Positions 34,886-45,725 of a stretch of 64,000 nucleotides of DNA are shown one piece after another. Origin of the DNA: JAIVGV01 sp031425275 (GTDB lineage Bacteria > Acidobacteriota > Blastocatellia > Pyrinomonadales > Pyrinomonadaceae); the NCBI GenBank assembly GCA_031425275.1, contig JANPJA010000078.1, positions 62,001 to 126,000 of the forward strand, read 5' to 3'. The first letter of the stretch is position 1. Each line of letters starts with the position of its first letter. A program made the translations under genes and the position numbers. Under the pieces are notes generated by a model. That model was not told where the DNA came from and ran no database searches. It saw only the letters and a program-made list of their open reading frames with translations.

Positions 34886-36322
34886 ATGGTCATCTACCTA
34901 CAAGGCGAAGTGGAAGACGAGACGCGGCTCGACGAGATGACGCCGCGCCAGATCGTGGCCGAGTTAGACAAGCACGTCGTCGGCCAGCACGCGGCCAAGC
35001 GCGCGGTCGCCATCGCCCTGCGCAACCGCATCCGCCGCCAAAAACTCACGCCCGAAATGGCCGCCGACGTGATGCCCAAAAACATCATCATGATCGGCTC
35101 GACCGGCGTCGGCAAGACCGAGATCGCCCGCCGCCTCGCCCGCCTCTCCAACTCCCCTTTCCTCAAAGTCGAGGCGTCGAAGTTCACCGAAGTCGGCTAC
35201 GTCGGGCGCGACGTGGAGAGCATGATCCGCGATCTGACGGAAATCTCCGTGGACATGGTGCGGGCCGAGAAGATCGACGAGATCGCGGAAAAAGCCGAAC
35301 TCAGCGCCGAGGAACGCCTGCTCGATCTCCTCCTCCCGCCAAAGACCGCGCCCGGTTACTTCGGGTTCGACGAAGAGAATTCGGACGGCGACGGGGCGGC
35401 CGCCGCCGCCGAACCCGCGGCGCAACGCGACGACCCCGCGACCCGCACCCGCGAAAAACTGCGCGAGCAAATGCGCGCCGGCAAGCTCGACAATCGCGTC
35501 GTCGAAATGGAGGTGCGCGACCGCGGCTTCCCGACCATCGAAGTCTCCGGCCCGCAGGGCGTGGAGGAGATGGGCATCAACATGAAGGACATGCTCGGCA
35601 ACCTCTTTCAGGGACGCTCTCACCGCCGGAAGATGCGCGTGGACGAGGCGATGGAGTACCTGTTGCAGGAGGAGGAGGAGCGGCTCGTTGACATGGACGC
35701 CGTCGCCCGCGCCGCCATCGAGCGCGTCGAGTCGGCCGGCATCATCTTCCTCGACGAGATCGACAAGATCGCGGGCCGCGAGTCGGGCGGCGGCGGCCCC
35801 GACGTGTCGCGCGAGGGCGTGCAGCGCGACATCCTCCCCATCGTCGAGGGCACGACCGTCAACACCCGCTACGGCATGGTGCGCACCGATCACATCCTCT
35901 TCATCGCCGCCGGGGCCTTCCACGTCTCGAAGCCTTCCGATCTGATCCCGGAGTTGCAAGGCCGCTTCCCCATCCGCGTCGAGTTGGAAGCCCTGACCAT
36001 CGACGATTTCAAACGCATCCTGACCGAGCCGAAAAGTTCGCTCATCAAACAGTACCGCGCGCTCCTCGAAACCGAGGGCGTCGATCTGGAATTCACCACC
36101 GACGCCATCGACTCGCTCGCGCAATACTCCGCGCGCGTCAACGAGACGACCGAGAACATCGGGGCGCGCCGCCTCCACACCATCCTCGAAAAGGTGCTCG
36201 ACGAGATCAGCTTTGAAGGCCCCGATCTGGAGCCGAAGCAGCAGACCATCGATTCCGCCTACGTTGACCGGGTGCTCAAAGACGTGGTCAAGAATCAAGA
36301 CCTGAGTCGTTACATTTTATGA
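34886..36322 (+). CDS. hslU: ATP-dependent protease ATPase subunit HslU
   Basis: The unfoldase of HslUV. The 478 residues have MTPRQIVAELDKHVVGQ, Walker A MIGSTGVGKTEIARRLA, EVGYVGRDVESMIRDL, Walker B GIIFLDEIDKIAG, the sensor/GAFHVSKPSDLIPELQGRFPIRVEL block and the C-terminal RYIL that docks into HslV. The I-domain contains an Ala/Glu-rich insert. The first 17 residues are an extension before MTPRQ; no ribosome site precedes the ATG at 34886, and ATG 34937 is an alternative. Confidence 0.96.
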   Translation: MVIYLQGEVEDETRLDEMTPRQIVAELDKHVVGQHAAKRAVAIALRNRIRRQKLTPEMAADVMPKNIIMIGSTGVGKTEIARRLARLSNSPFLKVEASKFTEVGYVGRDVESMIRDLTEISVDMVRAEKIDEIAEKAELSAEERLLDLLLPPKTAPGYFGFDEENSDGDGAAAAAEPAAQRDDPATRTREKLREQMRAGKLDNRVVEMEVRDRGFPTIEVSGPQGVEEMGINMKDMLGNLFQGRSHRRKMRVDEAMEYLLQEEEERLVDMDAVARAAIERVESAGIIFLDEIDKIAGRESGGGGPDVSREGVQRDILPIVEGTTVNTRYGMVRTDHILFIAAGAFHVSKPSDLIPELQGRFPIRVELEALTIDDFKRILTEPKSSLIKQYRALLETEGVDLEFTTDAIDSLAQYSARVNETTENIGARRLHTILEKVLDEISFEGPDLEPKQQTIDSAYVDRVLKDVVKNQDLSRYIL

Positions 36323-37455
36323 AGCAGCGGGAAGACTCAAGTCACAAAGCGGCGGGCGGCGGGCGGCGGGCGAGAGCTTTATTGATCATCGCTTGCTGCC
36401 TGCTCCCGGCCGCCCTCTCGCTGTCGGCTTGCGGCAAACGGAGGCCGCCGCTCCCGCCGGTCGAGCGCGTTCCGCAGCGAACCGAGCTGCTCTCCGGCGC
36501 GCAGCGCGGCAATCAGGTCATCCTGAGCTGGCCCGCCCCGCGCCGCAACGCCCCCGACGACAGCGTCCAGAGCATCAGGCGCATCGACGTTTACCGCGTC
36601 GCCGAACGCCCCGACGACCCGCTCCCGCTCACCGAGGAAGAATTCGGCGCGCGCGCCACGCTCATCGGATCGGTGGCCGCCGAAACTATTCTGCGCAGCA
36701 CCGAGGAAGTGACTTACACCGACACGCTGACCCTGACCGAGCCGGTGCGGCTCCGCTACGCATTGCGCTACGTCAACGCGGCCGGCCAGCGCGCGGCCTT
36801 CTCCAACTTCCTGCTCATCGAACCGGCCGCCAGCGTCAGCCAGCCGCCCACACTCTCCGAAGCCGTGAACCCGTCCGAGGGTGTCATCCGTCTCCGCTGG
36901 CAAGCCCCGCGCGCCAACGTCGATAACTCAACGCCAGTCAACCTGCTCGGATATAACGTCTATCGCACCGAGCGTTCTCAGACGGAGATTTCACAGACGC
37001 CGCTCAATAACGCACCCCTCAATGCGACCGAATACAACGATCAGAATTTCCGCTTCGGTGAAGAGTACGAGTACGTCATCCGTGCCGTCTCGCTCGGCAC
37101 CGGCGGCACGCAGGTCGAGAGTCTTAACTCGAACGCCCTGAGCATCACGCCGGGCGACACGTTCCGGCCCACCGCCCCGACCGGCCTCAGCACGAACGCC
37201 TCGCCCCGGCGCGTCACCATCTTCTTCGCCGCCAACCCCGAGCGCGACGTGGCCGGCTACAACATCTACCGCTCCACCGATCCGAATTTGCCGAAAGACC
37301 AGTGGCGCAAGCTGAACCGCGAGCCGCACGACCGCACCACCTTTAACGACGACGCGGTCGAGTCGGGCGTGAAATATTTCTACTACCTGACGGCTGTTGA
37401 CGCGGCGGGTAACACGAGTCCGTTCTCCGAAGTTGTCTCCGAGACCGTCCCATAA
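36319..37455 (+). CDS. Lipoprotein with fibronectin type III-like domains
   Basis: A 378-residue exported lipoprotein: LLIIACCLLPAALSLSACGK with a Cys near residue 38, then a proline-rich linker and three Fn3-like modules. Typical strands are VILSWPAPRRNAPDD, VIRLRWQAPRANVDNS with GYNVYRTERS, and VTIFFAANPERDVAGYNIYRS with KYFYYLTAVDAAGNTSPFS. The frame starts inside the hslU stop (4-base overlap), so it may be co-transcribed with the protease. Role unknown; probably surface or periplasmic binding. Confidence 0.85.
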   Translation: MKQREDSSHKAAGGGRRARALLIIACCLLPAALSLSACGKRRPPLPPVERVPQRTELLSGAQRGNQVILSWPAPRRNAPDDSVQSIRRIDVYRVAERPDDPLPLTEEEFGARATLIGSVAAETILRSTEEVTYTDTLTLTEPVRLRYALRYVNAAGQRAAFSNFLLIEPAASVSQPPTLSEAVNPSEGVIRLRWQAPRANVDNSTPVNLLGYNVYRTERSQTEISQTPLNNAPLNATEYNDQNFRFGEEYEYVIRAVSLGTGGTQVESLNSNALSITPGDTFRPTAPTGLSTNASPRRVTIFFAANPERDVAGYNIYRSTDPNLPKDQWRKLNREPHDRTTFNDDAVESGVKYFYYLTAVDAAGNTSPFSEVVSETVP

Positions 37456-37462
37456 ACGGCGT

Positions 37463-38248
37463 ATGAAATTAGGCAGATTCATCTCACCGCACACCGGCGA
37501 GGCCCGGCTCGGCATCGTCCACGGCGAAGCCATCTACGCGGTCACCGACGACATCTTCGCTTCCGGCCGATTCGACCCGGAGACGAGTCATGATTTTGCG
37601 CCCCTCCCTGAAGCCAGACTGCTCGCCCCCGTCCAGCCTTCCAAAATCGTCTGCGTCGGCCGCAATTACCGCGAGCACGCGGCCGAGCTGGGCAACGCGA
37701 TGCCTGACGAGCCGCTCCTCTTCCTGAAAGCCCCTTCGTCACTCGTCGGCCACGGCGGGCTAATCGAGTTGCCCGCGGTTTCCAACCGGGTAGAGCACGA
37801 GGGCGAACTCGCCGTCGTTATCGGACGGAGGGCGTGGCGTTTGGCCGACACGGAAAATCCGCTCGACTACATCCTCGGTTACACCTGCGCTAATGACGTA
37901 ACGGCCCGCGACCTCCAGCGCAAGGACGTGCAATTCACCCGCGCCAAATCCTTCGACACCTTCTGTCCCGTCGGCCCGTACGTCGAGACCGAACTCGACC
38001 CGCTCGATCTGCAAGTAGAGACGCGCGTCAACGGCGAGCTGCGCCAGCGCGGACGCACCAGCGAGATGGCCTTCTCCGTTCCCTTCCTCATCCGCTACAT
38101 CTCACACATCATGACCCTCGAACCGGGCGATGTGATCTCGACCGGCACCCCCGCCGGCGTCGGCCCGCTCGCCGACGGCGACGAGGTGGAAGTAGAGGTC
38201 GAAGGCGTCGGAACGCTCCGCAACCCTGTGCGCGCGGCCGGTGCTTGA
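37463..38248 (+). CDS. Fumarylacetoacetate hydrolase family protein
   Basis: A 261-residue FAH-superfamily enzyme. After a ~50-residue N-terminal domain comes the core IVCVGRNYREHAAELGN, FLKAPSSLVGHGG, VEHEGELAVVIGRRAWRL (metal-binding Glu), GYTCANDVTARDLQ, KSFDTFCPVGPYV and DVISTGTPAGVGPL. Such enzymes hydrolyse or decarboxylate 2-keto acids; 2-hydroxyhepta-2,4-diene-1,7-dioate isomerases and acylpyruvases are close relatives. Its stop overlaps the ABC ATPase start. Confidence 0.9.
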   Translation: MKLGRFISPHTGEARLGIVHGEAIYAVTDDIFASGRFDPETSHDFAPLPEARLLAPVQPSKIVCVGRNYREHAAELGNAMPDEPLLFLKAPSSLVGHGGLIELPAVSNRVEHEGELAVVIGRRAWRLADTENPLDYILGYTCANDVTARDLQRKDVQFTRAKSFDTFCPVGPYVETELDPLDLQVETRVNGELRQRGRTSEMAFSVPFLIRYISHIMTLEPGDVISTGTPAGVGPLADGDEVEVEVEGVGTLRNPVRAAGA

Positions 38249-39231
38249 TGAACGCCCCGCCTCCTCAAACTACGCCAGAGTCGCGCGCGCCGGAGGTTGT
38301 GGTCGAAGCCTCCGGTTTGACTAAAACATACGGCGCGCGCACGGCCGTCGATGGGATCGACTTCTCAGTCTTTCGCGGCGAAGCCTTCGGATTGCTCGGC
38401 CCCAACGGCGCGGGGAAATCGACGACCATGCGCATGATCGCCTGCCGCTCTCCGCTCACCTCCGGGGTGCTCCGCGTCGAAAATCTGGACGTGCGAATAA
38501 ACGCCCGCCGCATCCGCTCACTGATCGGCGTCGTCCCGCAGGAGAACAACCTCGATCCAGACATCACCGTCCGCGAGAACCTGCTCGTCTACGCGCGCTA
38601 CTTCCACCTCCCGCGCCAAACGGCCGCCGCGCGCGCCGACGAACTACTCGGGTTCATCGGGCTAGGTGGCCGTCGCGACGCGCGCGTCGAAGAACTCTCC
38701 GGCGGCATGAAGCGGCGGCTGATGATCGCGCGCGCCCTCCTCCACGAGCCGCGCGTCCTCGTCCTCGATGAGCCGACCACCGGCCTCGACCCGCAGGTGC
38801 GACAGGAAATCTGGCAGCGGCTCGAAGAATTGCGTCGCAGCACTAATCTGACCGTCATTCTCTCCACCCATTACATGGACGAGGCCGAGCGGCTCTGCGA
38901 CCGCCTGCTCATCATCCACCACGGGCGCGTCGTCGCCTCCGGCACCCCGTCCGAACTCGTCTCCCGCAGTTTCTCCAATTACTCACTGGAAGTCCGCGAC
39001 GTTGGAGATGTGCCGCTGCTGACGGCGGACGCAATTCCGGGCGTCCGCTCGATATCTCGCGGCGGGGCACACCTCTACTTCGCCGACTCGCCCGAACAAC
39101 TCTCGCCGCTCCTCAAAATCTACGGGGGCCGCCGCGTCCTGCTCCGCCCCTCAAACCTCGAAGACTTTTTTCTCGATGTCGTCGGGGGCGACGAAGACCT
39201 CAACGGCAACTCGGAGGGCGAGTTTGACTGA
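38248..39231 (+). CDS. ABC-2 type exporter, ATP-binding protein
   Basis: About 327 residues: Walker A GLLGPNGAGKSTTMRMIA, Q-loop VVPQENNLDPDITVREN, signature ELSGGMKRRLMIARALL, Walker B VLVLDEPTTGLDPQ and H-loop STHYMDEAERLCD. It resembles NodI/DrrA-type ATPases. The matching permease is two genes downstream, after the DUF402 gene, all overlapping or nearly so. Substrate unknown. Confidence 0.92.
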   Translation: MNAPPPQTTPESRAPEVVVEASGLTKTYGARTAVDGIDFSVFRGEAFGLLGPNGAGKSTTMRMIACRSPLTSGVLRVENLDVRINARRIRSLIGVVPQENNLDPDITVRENLLVYARYFHLPRQTAAARADELLGFIGLGGRRDARVEELSGGMKRRLMIARALLHEPRVLVLDEPTTGLDPQVRQEIWQRLEELRRSTNLTVILSTHYMDEAERLCDRLLIIHHGRVVASGTPSELVSRSFSNYSLEVRDVGDVPLLTADAIPGVRSISRGGAHLYFADSPEQLSPLLKIYGGRRVLLRPSNLEDFFLDVVGGDEDLNGNSEGEFD

Positions 39232-39775
39232 AGGGCGGATCGAATCGGGGGCGGAACCGGGAAAGCGAGATGGAGCAGACAGCTTCTCCGCCGGCCCCGT
39301 CGTGCGCGTCGATTCGCTCAAATACGACGGCCGCCTGCACCGCAGTTGGAACGCGCGGCTCGTCCGACGCGCGGGCGCGCTCATCGTCGTCAAAGGAGTG
39401 TTCGAGACTGAAGTGCGGCACGTCCTGCTCGGCACCATCGCGGCCGGGACGCGGAGCGCGGAATACTATTGGACGGACCGCTGGTACAGCGTCTTCCGCT
39501 TCCGCGAGCCGGCGGGACAACTCCGCAACTACTACTGCAATATCAACCGGCCCGCCGAGTTCGACGGCCGGGTTCTCTCCTTCGTCGATCTGGACATCGA
39601 CGTGCTCGTCGCGCCCGACTTCACCTACGCGGTGCTGGACGAGGACGAGTTCGCTGAGAACGCGGCCCGATTCAATTACACGGACGAAGTACATCGCCGC
39701 GTCGCGGAGGCGCGCGAAGAGTTGATCAATCTCATCGAGGCGCGCGCCTTCCCCTTCGACGAGGCGGAGTTTTAG
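39224..39775 (+). CDS. DUF402 family protein inserted in the ABC operon
   Basis: About 183 residues from a TTG at 39224, 5 bases after GGAGGG and overlapping the ATPase stop. The DUF402 core is clear: TRSAEYYWTDRWYSVFRFREP, YYCNINRPAEFDGRVLSFVDLDIDVLV and VLDEDEFAENAARFNYTDEV. DUF402 proteins bind metal through the acidic cluster, and some act as nucleoside di/triphosphate phosphatases or RNases. Its place between ATPase and permease suggests shared transcription rather than a transport role. Confidence 0.85.
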   Translation: MTEGRIESGAEPGKRDGADSFSAGPVVRVDSLKYDGRLHRSWNARLVRRAGALIVVKGVFETEVRHVLLGTIAAGTRSAEYYWTDRWYSVFRFREPAGQLRNYYCNINRPAEFDGRVLSFVDLDIDVLVAPDFTYAVLDEDEFAENAARFNYTDEVHRRVAEAREELINLIEARAFPFDEAEF

Positions 39776-39777
39776 CG

Positions 39778-40620
39778 ATGACGAACCACGACGCGACGTT
39801 TGAAGCCGGCGAGGGTGGGGCCGGCGAAACGCCGCGACCGGCCCTGACGGCTTTCGCCCGTGTTCACTTGGGCGACGCGCGCGCCGTCTGGCTGCGACAC
39901 CTCGGCGTCTATCTGCGGCTGTGGAAGATGCAGTTGGCGGCCCCGCTCATCGAACCCGTCTTCGCCATTTTCGCGTTCGGCTGGGGCGTGGGCGCGCTCA
40001 TCACGGCGGAAGTCGCGGGGATGCCTTACCTCTCCTTCATCGGCGCGGGCGTCCTCGCCTTCGCCGTCCTCGGCCGCGCCCTCTTCGAGACGACTTACGC
40101 CTCCTACTTCCGCATGGTTTATCAGTCCACCTTCGACGCCATCCTCTCGACTCCGGTCGAGCCGGAATCGCTCGCCTTCGCCGAAATTTGCTGGGCGACG
40201 ACCAAGGCGCTCATCGACTCGCTGCTCATCCTCCTGCTGCTCCACATCTTCGGCGCGGCCCCGTCGCCCCTCTCCCTGCTCACGCCCCTGCCGCTGCTCG
40301 CCGGCAGTTTCTTCACCGCCTCAGTCTCGCTCGGCTTCACGGCCCACACGCGCGACATCGATTCCTACAATCTCTACATCGCACTTTTTTTCTCGCTCAT
40401 CTTCCTGTGCGGCGTCTGGTTCCCCGTCGAGGTGCTCCCGCCCGCGCTCCGCGCCTTCGCGTGGCTCATCCCCTTCACCAGCGCGGTCGATCTCACCCGC
40501 GCACTCCTCGTCGGGCAGCTCCACTCACGCCATCTCTGGGAAGCCCTCTATCTGCTCGCCATCTCTCTCGCTTCCGCCGAATGGGCCATGCGCTCGCTCC
40601 GCCGCCGGATGGTGGTGTGA
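39778..40620 (+). CDS. ABC-2 type exporter, permease protein
   Basis: A 280-residue permease with six membrane segments, similar to NodJ: LRLWKMQLAAPLIEPVFAIF at the start, LSFIGAGVLAFAVLGRALFE, FDAILSTPVEPESLAFAE, and LFFSLIFLCGVWFPVEVLPP with AFAWLIPFTSAVDLTRALL. It pairs with the ATPase at 38248-39231. Starts 2 bases after the DUF402 stop. Confidence 0.92.
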   Translation: MTNHDATFEAGEGGAGETPRPALTAFARVHLGDARAVWLRHLGVYLRLWKMQLAAPLIEPVFAIFAFGWGVGALITAEVAGMPYLSFIGAGVLAFAVLGRALFETTYASYFRMVYQSTFDAILSTPVEPESLAFAEICWATTKALIDSLLILLLLHIFGAAPSPLSLLTPLPLLAGSFFTASVSLGFTAHTRDIDSYNLYIALFFSLIFLCGVWFPVEVLPPALRAFAWLIPFTSAVDLTRALLVGQLHSRHLWEALYLLAISLASAEWAMRSLRRRMVV

Positions 40621-40737
40621 GGGAACTGTTAGCTATTAACCGTTAGCTGTTAGCCAAACATGGCCCGATTCAGTCACGACGAAATTTAATCTTTTACTAC
40701 CGGCTAACAGCTAATGGCTAACAGCTAACAGCTTCGA
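40621..40737. repeat. Inverted heptad-repeat element D
   Basis: Left arm 40624-40655 (TGTTAGC TATTAAC CGTTAGC TGTTAGC). Right arm 40702-40734 (GGCTAAC AGCTAAT GGCTAAC AGCTAAC). The arms are near-perfect reverse complements around a loop of about 46 bases. It fills the gap between the ABC permease and the carboxylase gene. Confidence 0.7.
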
Positions 40738-40752
40738 TATAATCTCGACTCA

Positions 40753-42327
<1,575 letters not shown>

Positions 42328-42363
42328 CGTGCCGGGTGAGTATCGAAAACGCGGTCAGGTTAA

Positions 42364-42407
42364 AAAAATATGGCCGGCGAGATTAAGTCCTCGCCGGCCA
42401 TATTTTT
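42364..42407. terminator. Bidirectional terminator
   Basis: An 18-base perfect stem (42364-42381 with 42390-42407), loop of 8 bases, A-run on one side and T-run on the other. It separates the converging carboxylase and S41 genes. Confidence 0.8.
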
Positions 42408-42423
42408 GTCAGTCGGGAAATAG

Positions 42424-43707
42424 TCAGACGGCCTTTTGCGGAGCCGGCTTGTTCTCGCGAAGCAGTTCGAGCGCGCGCTTGAGTTGCACGTCTTCGGGCT
42501 GCTGTTTAGGCGATTTGGCTTCGGGAGCGACTTCGCGGTTGTCGCCCTGTGGCGAAGGCTGTACGACGGGGTCGTCGTCGTTCCCGGTCAGATCGTCGGG
42601 ATCGACGGCATCGGCGAGTTCGGGCCGCTTAACTTCCACGGTTGGCTGGATGCCCGCGCCGAGGAAGGGCTTGCCCTTGGAGGATGCCCATTTCACCGTC
42701 GTCAACAAGAGGCCGTCGCCGTTGCGCAGGGGGAAAAGTTTTTGCTCCGCGCCCGCGCCAAAGCTTTTTTCGCCCACTACCTCGCCGCGTTTAAGTTCGG
42801 CGAATGACGAGGCGACGGCTTCCGCCGCCCCCGCCGTCCCCCGATCGATGAGGACGACGACGGGGCCGTCGAAAATTGTCTGCTTAGGATCGGCCGCGAG
42901 CGTCTGGAGCGTCTTGCTCCCGCGCCCGATGGTTTGGGCCAGCGTCCCCGACTTGATGAACAGGTTCGCGACCTTCACGCCCTCCGCGAGCGAGCCGCCC
43001 GCGACGTTCCGCAAATCCAGCACCAGCTTTTGCGCACCCTGTTTCTGTAACTCCTGCACGCGCTTCTGCACCTGAACGGCTTCGCCGTCGGCCAGACTAT
43101 TGATGCGCACCACCCCAATCTTACCCGCCTCCATGCGCGACTCCGCGGCCGGAACTTCGGCCGGCCGACGCTTCACGGTCGCAACGAACGGCCGCGTCCC
43201 CGCGCGCAGCACACGCAGCTTGACCTCGGAACCCGAACCGCCGTTCAAAAGTTGCTTCGCGTCGTAGAGAGAGATGTCTCGCGTCGCCTTACCGTCGATG
43301 TACTCAATGATGTCCCCGGCCTGCACGCCGGCCTCGGCCGCCGGGCCGCCCTTCACCGGCGCGATGACGTAGAGATAAGACGCCACCTGCGACAACTCCG
43401 CGCCGATCCCGACTTGCCCCTTCTCCGCGCCGGCCCGAAAGTCACGCACCTGATCCACCGTCAGGTAGGTCGAATGCGGGTCGAGTCCGTAGGCCAGCCC
43501 CCGCAAAGCTCCCGCGCGAACCTTAGCCAGGTCTGGCTCGTCAACGTAATCTTCATTGATGTGCTGGAGCACGCTCTCGAAAATGCGGAGTTGCGCGCCC
43601 GGATCGTTAGCCTGTTGCGCGCTGGAAAAGACCCAGCCGCCGACGAGCGTGTAGAAGGCCAACGTGGCCGAGAAGACGACTAAAATAAATTTGGTGCGAA
43701 AGGACAT
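42424..43707 (-). CDS. S41 peptidase-family protein lacking the catalytic Ser and Lys
   Basis: About 427 residues from the ATG at 43707: an N-terminal membrane anchor (KFILVVFSATLAFYTLVGGW), a PDZ domain (VGIGAELSQVASYLYVIAPV to VKLRVLRAG), then the tail-specific protease core (VVRINSLADGEAVQVQKRV, LVLDLRNVAGGSLAEGVKVA). The nucleophile motif GSASASE of CtpA/Prc reads GTAGAAE (Gly293 in place of Ser), and the general base in FGKG reads FGAG (Ala318 in place of Lys), at the correct 25-residue distance. It therefore looks like a pseudoprotease that keeps its PDZ binding. An upstream in-frame ATG at 43818 is less likely. Divergent from ruvX. Confidence 0.88.
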   Translation of the reverse strand: MSFRTKFILVVFSATLAFYTLVGGWVFSSAQQANDPGAQLRIFESVLQHINEDYVDEPDLAKVRAGALRGLAYGLDPHSTYLTVDQVRDFRAGAEKGQVGIGAELSQVASYLYVIAPVKGGPAAEAGVQAGDIIEYIDGKATRDISLYDAKQLLNGGSGSEVKLRVLRAGTRPFVATVKRRPAEVPAAESRMEAGKIGVVRINSLADGEAVQVQKRVQELQKQGAQKLVLDLRNVAGGSLAEGVKVANLFIKSGTLAQTIGRGSKTLQTLAADPKQTIFDGPVVVLIDRGTAGAAEAVASSFAELKRGEVVGEKSFGAGAEQKLFPLRNGDGLLLTTVKWASSKGKPFLGAGIQPTVEVKRPELADAVDPDDLTGNDDDPVVQPSPQGDNREVAPEAKSPKQQPEDVQLKRALELLRENKPAPQKAV

Positions 43708-43818
43708 CGAGATACCCCTCAAAGTGAATGCGACCCCGGGCTCCGGTTGCGCCCGGCGTAAAACCTCGGGCGATGATGATACAGTAGGCTTAGAAGCACC
43801 CGCAAGAAAGCTACGCAC

Positions 43819-43849
43819 TTGGCAAGCCGCAGAAATTTTGCGTTATACT
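43819..43849 (+). promoter_or_regulatory. Possible ruvX promoter
   Basis: TTGGCA (43819-43824), then TATACT (43844-43849) with a 19-base spacer, longer than ideal. A start near 43856 would favour the TTG at 43894 as the ruvX start. Confidence 0.35.
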
Positions 43850-43893
43850 GTCGGCGAAATCCCCTTGCGATTAAGGAAAACGAGCAACAAGAA

Positions 43894-44349
43894 TTGGAAC
43901 ATTCTGACCCACCGACCGACAAAGTACCGGGACGGCTCCTCGCACTCGATTTGGGAACTCAACGAGTCGGCGCGGCCGTCACAGACGAGTTGCGCATCTC
44001 AGTCAGAACGCTACCCTTTCTTCCGCGCACAAACTGGAAGAAATTTGTCCGGGACGTAGCTCAACTGTGCAAACATTATGACGCCAAAGGGGTGGTAGTT
44101 GGTTTGCCGCTTAACCTTGACGGTGTGGAAGGACAGGCAGCCACCGAGTCTCGCCGACTGGCCCGCAACTTATCTTTAACCATCGGGCTGGCGGTATATT
44201 TACAAGACGAACGCCTGACATCACACTCCGCGACCGAACTCCTACGCGCCGAACAGAGTTCAAACTCGGAGATAAAAGAACTCGTTGATAGCGAATCGGC
44301 AGCTATCATACTTCAAGATTTCTTACTAAGCGCCGGGGCAAAGAAGTAG
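43894..44349 (+). CDS. ruvX: Holliday-junction resolvase-like protein RuvX (YqgF)
   Basis: An RNase H-fold nuclease that in E. coli processes the 5' end of pre-16S rRNA. From the TTG at 43894 about 151 residues: RLLALDLGTQRVGAAVTDEL, GVVVGLPLNLDGVEGQAA, the conserved YLQDERLTSHSATELL and DSESAAIILQDFL. The frame is open to 43819, but that region overlaps a likely promoter. Followed by mltG, a frequent pairing in bacteria. Confidence 0.92.
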   Translation: MEHSDPPTDKVPGRLLALDLGTQRVGAAVTDELRISVRTLPFLPRTNWKKFVRDVAQLCKHYDAKGVVVGLPLNLDGVEGQAATESRRLARNLSLTIGLAVYLQDERLTSHSATELLRAEQSSNSEIKELVDSESAAIILQDFLLSAGAKK

Positions 44350-44492
44350 AAACTAAACCCAGAATGTCCGCCTGACATAAGTCAACAAAACCAAATTTTT
44401 GACCTCGGAGAGCCACTAACCATATTTCTATCTAAAGTGGTTAAAATTCTTTAAGAGATTTATAAACTGACTATCGCTAAACCTACCTAGTA

Positions 44493-45563
44493 ATGAAGAT
44501 ACTCCGAATTATTATTATTCCACTAGTTCTCGTCTCCTTATTTGCTGGAGGCTTTTACCTATGGCTCCAAAGCGAATTGAAGACTCCCATTACGCACACA
44601 GCCGCAGAGCAGTACGTTGAGATACCACGCGGCACTTCCCCTGCTCAAACCGTCGCGAAAATTAAGTCCTCAGGGGTTATCGGACGCGAGTGGCCTTTGT
44701 TGTTATTTATCCGAATGCGAGGACTTGGCCCCTCCCTCAAGGCGGGCGAATATCGCTTCCCGTCGCCCATTTCGCCTTTAGCCGTGCTGCGAAAACTTCA
44801 AGAGGGAGAGCAAAGACTAGAGCGTTTCACTGTGATCGAGGGTTGGACTCGCTGGGATATAGCCGCGGCTATGGCGCGCGTGCCCGCTTTAAAAATTGCT
44901 GACGAGAATGAGGTGTTGAAGTTATTGAACGACACCTCTTTGATTATGGATATCGATCCGAAAGCCGACAATCTCGAAGGTTATCTTTACCCGGACACTT
45001 ATAACTTTCCGCCCGGCACACAGCCGCGCGAGATGATCACCGCGATGGTAAGGCGTTTCAGACAGGTCTGGGATGATGGGATGGCCGAGCAGGCACGGGC
45101 TTTAAACCGACCTGTGCGCGAGATAGTCACCGTCGCTTCACTCATCGAGACCGAGGCGAAACTTAAAGAGGAGCGTCCGATGGCGGCCTCAGTCATCTAC
45201 AATCGGCTCAAACTCGACATGCCGCTCGGCATCGACTCCACCGTCATTTACGCCTCGAAGCTCGCCGGAAAGTGGCGGGGCGACGGAAAAGTTTACCAGA
45301 GCGATTTGGATCGCGAATCGCCCTACAACACGCGTAAAGTCAGAGGACTCCCGCCCGGCCCGCTGGCCTCACCGAGCGCGTCCTCACTCGAAGCAGCCCT
45401 TCGTCCCGCCCAAACCGATTACCTCTTCTACGTGCGAGAGCCTTCGAGGAACGACGGCGCGCACAATTTTTATTCTAACGAGTCAGACTTCGCGCGCGGC
45501 GTTCAGGCCTTGAGGCAGTGGGAGCGGGAGCGTGACGCGCGAAATAGTTCGAGTCCAAACTAA
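44493..45563 (+). CDS. mltG: Endolytic murein transglycosylase MltG
   Basis: Cuts nascent glycan strands and so sets their length. The 356 residues start with a membrane anchor (IIIIPLVLVSLFAGGFYLWL), then a LysM-like region (VEIPRGTSPAQTVAKIKSSG, LKAGEYRF) and the YceG domain with NLEGYLYPDTYNFPPG, catalytic Glu219 in ASLIETEAKLKEERP, AASVIYNRLKLDMPLGIDST and SPYNTRKVRGLPPGPLASPS. Acts on the outer face of the inner membrane. Confidence 0.95.
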   Translation: MKILRIIIIPLVLVSLFAGGFYLWLQSELKTPITHTAAEQYVEIPRGTSPAQTVAKIKSSGVIGREWPLLLFIRMRGLGPSLKAGEYRFPSPISPLAVLRKLQEGEQRLERFTVIEGWTRWDIAAAMARVPALKIADENEVLKLLNDTSLIMDIDPKADNLEGYLYPDTYNFPPGTQPREMITAMVRRFRQVWDDGMAEQARALNRPVREIVTVASLIETEAKLKEERPMAASVIYNRLKLDMPLGIDSTVIYASKLAGKWRGDGKVYQSDLDRESPYNTRKVRGLPPGPLASPSASSLEAALRPAQTDYLFYVREPSRNDGAHNFYSNESDFARGVQALRQWERERDARNSSSPN

Positions 45564-45725
45564 TGAATTATTACCGGCCGGCCCGACTATCATCACAAGT
45601 TATTTATCAGTCCTATACGCTTTCCGGGGTTAATTCTTGAAATCAAGAGCATGTTGGTCTATTCTCAACTTGTCTCCCTTATATTTATCTTCGGCCGTCG
45701 TTCACGGTCGTGTATGAGGTGTTTG

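Noticed and set aside
34964..36298. 444-codon open frame antisense to hslU
   Set aside because: Same cause; HslU is complete and conserved on the plus strand.
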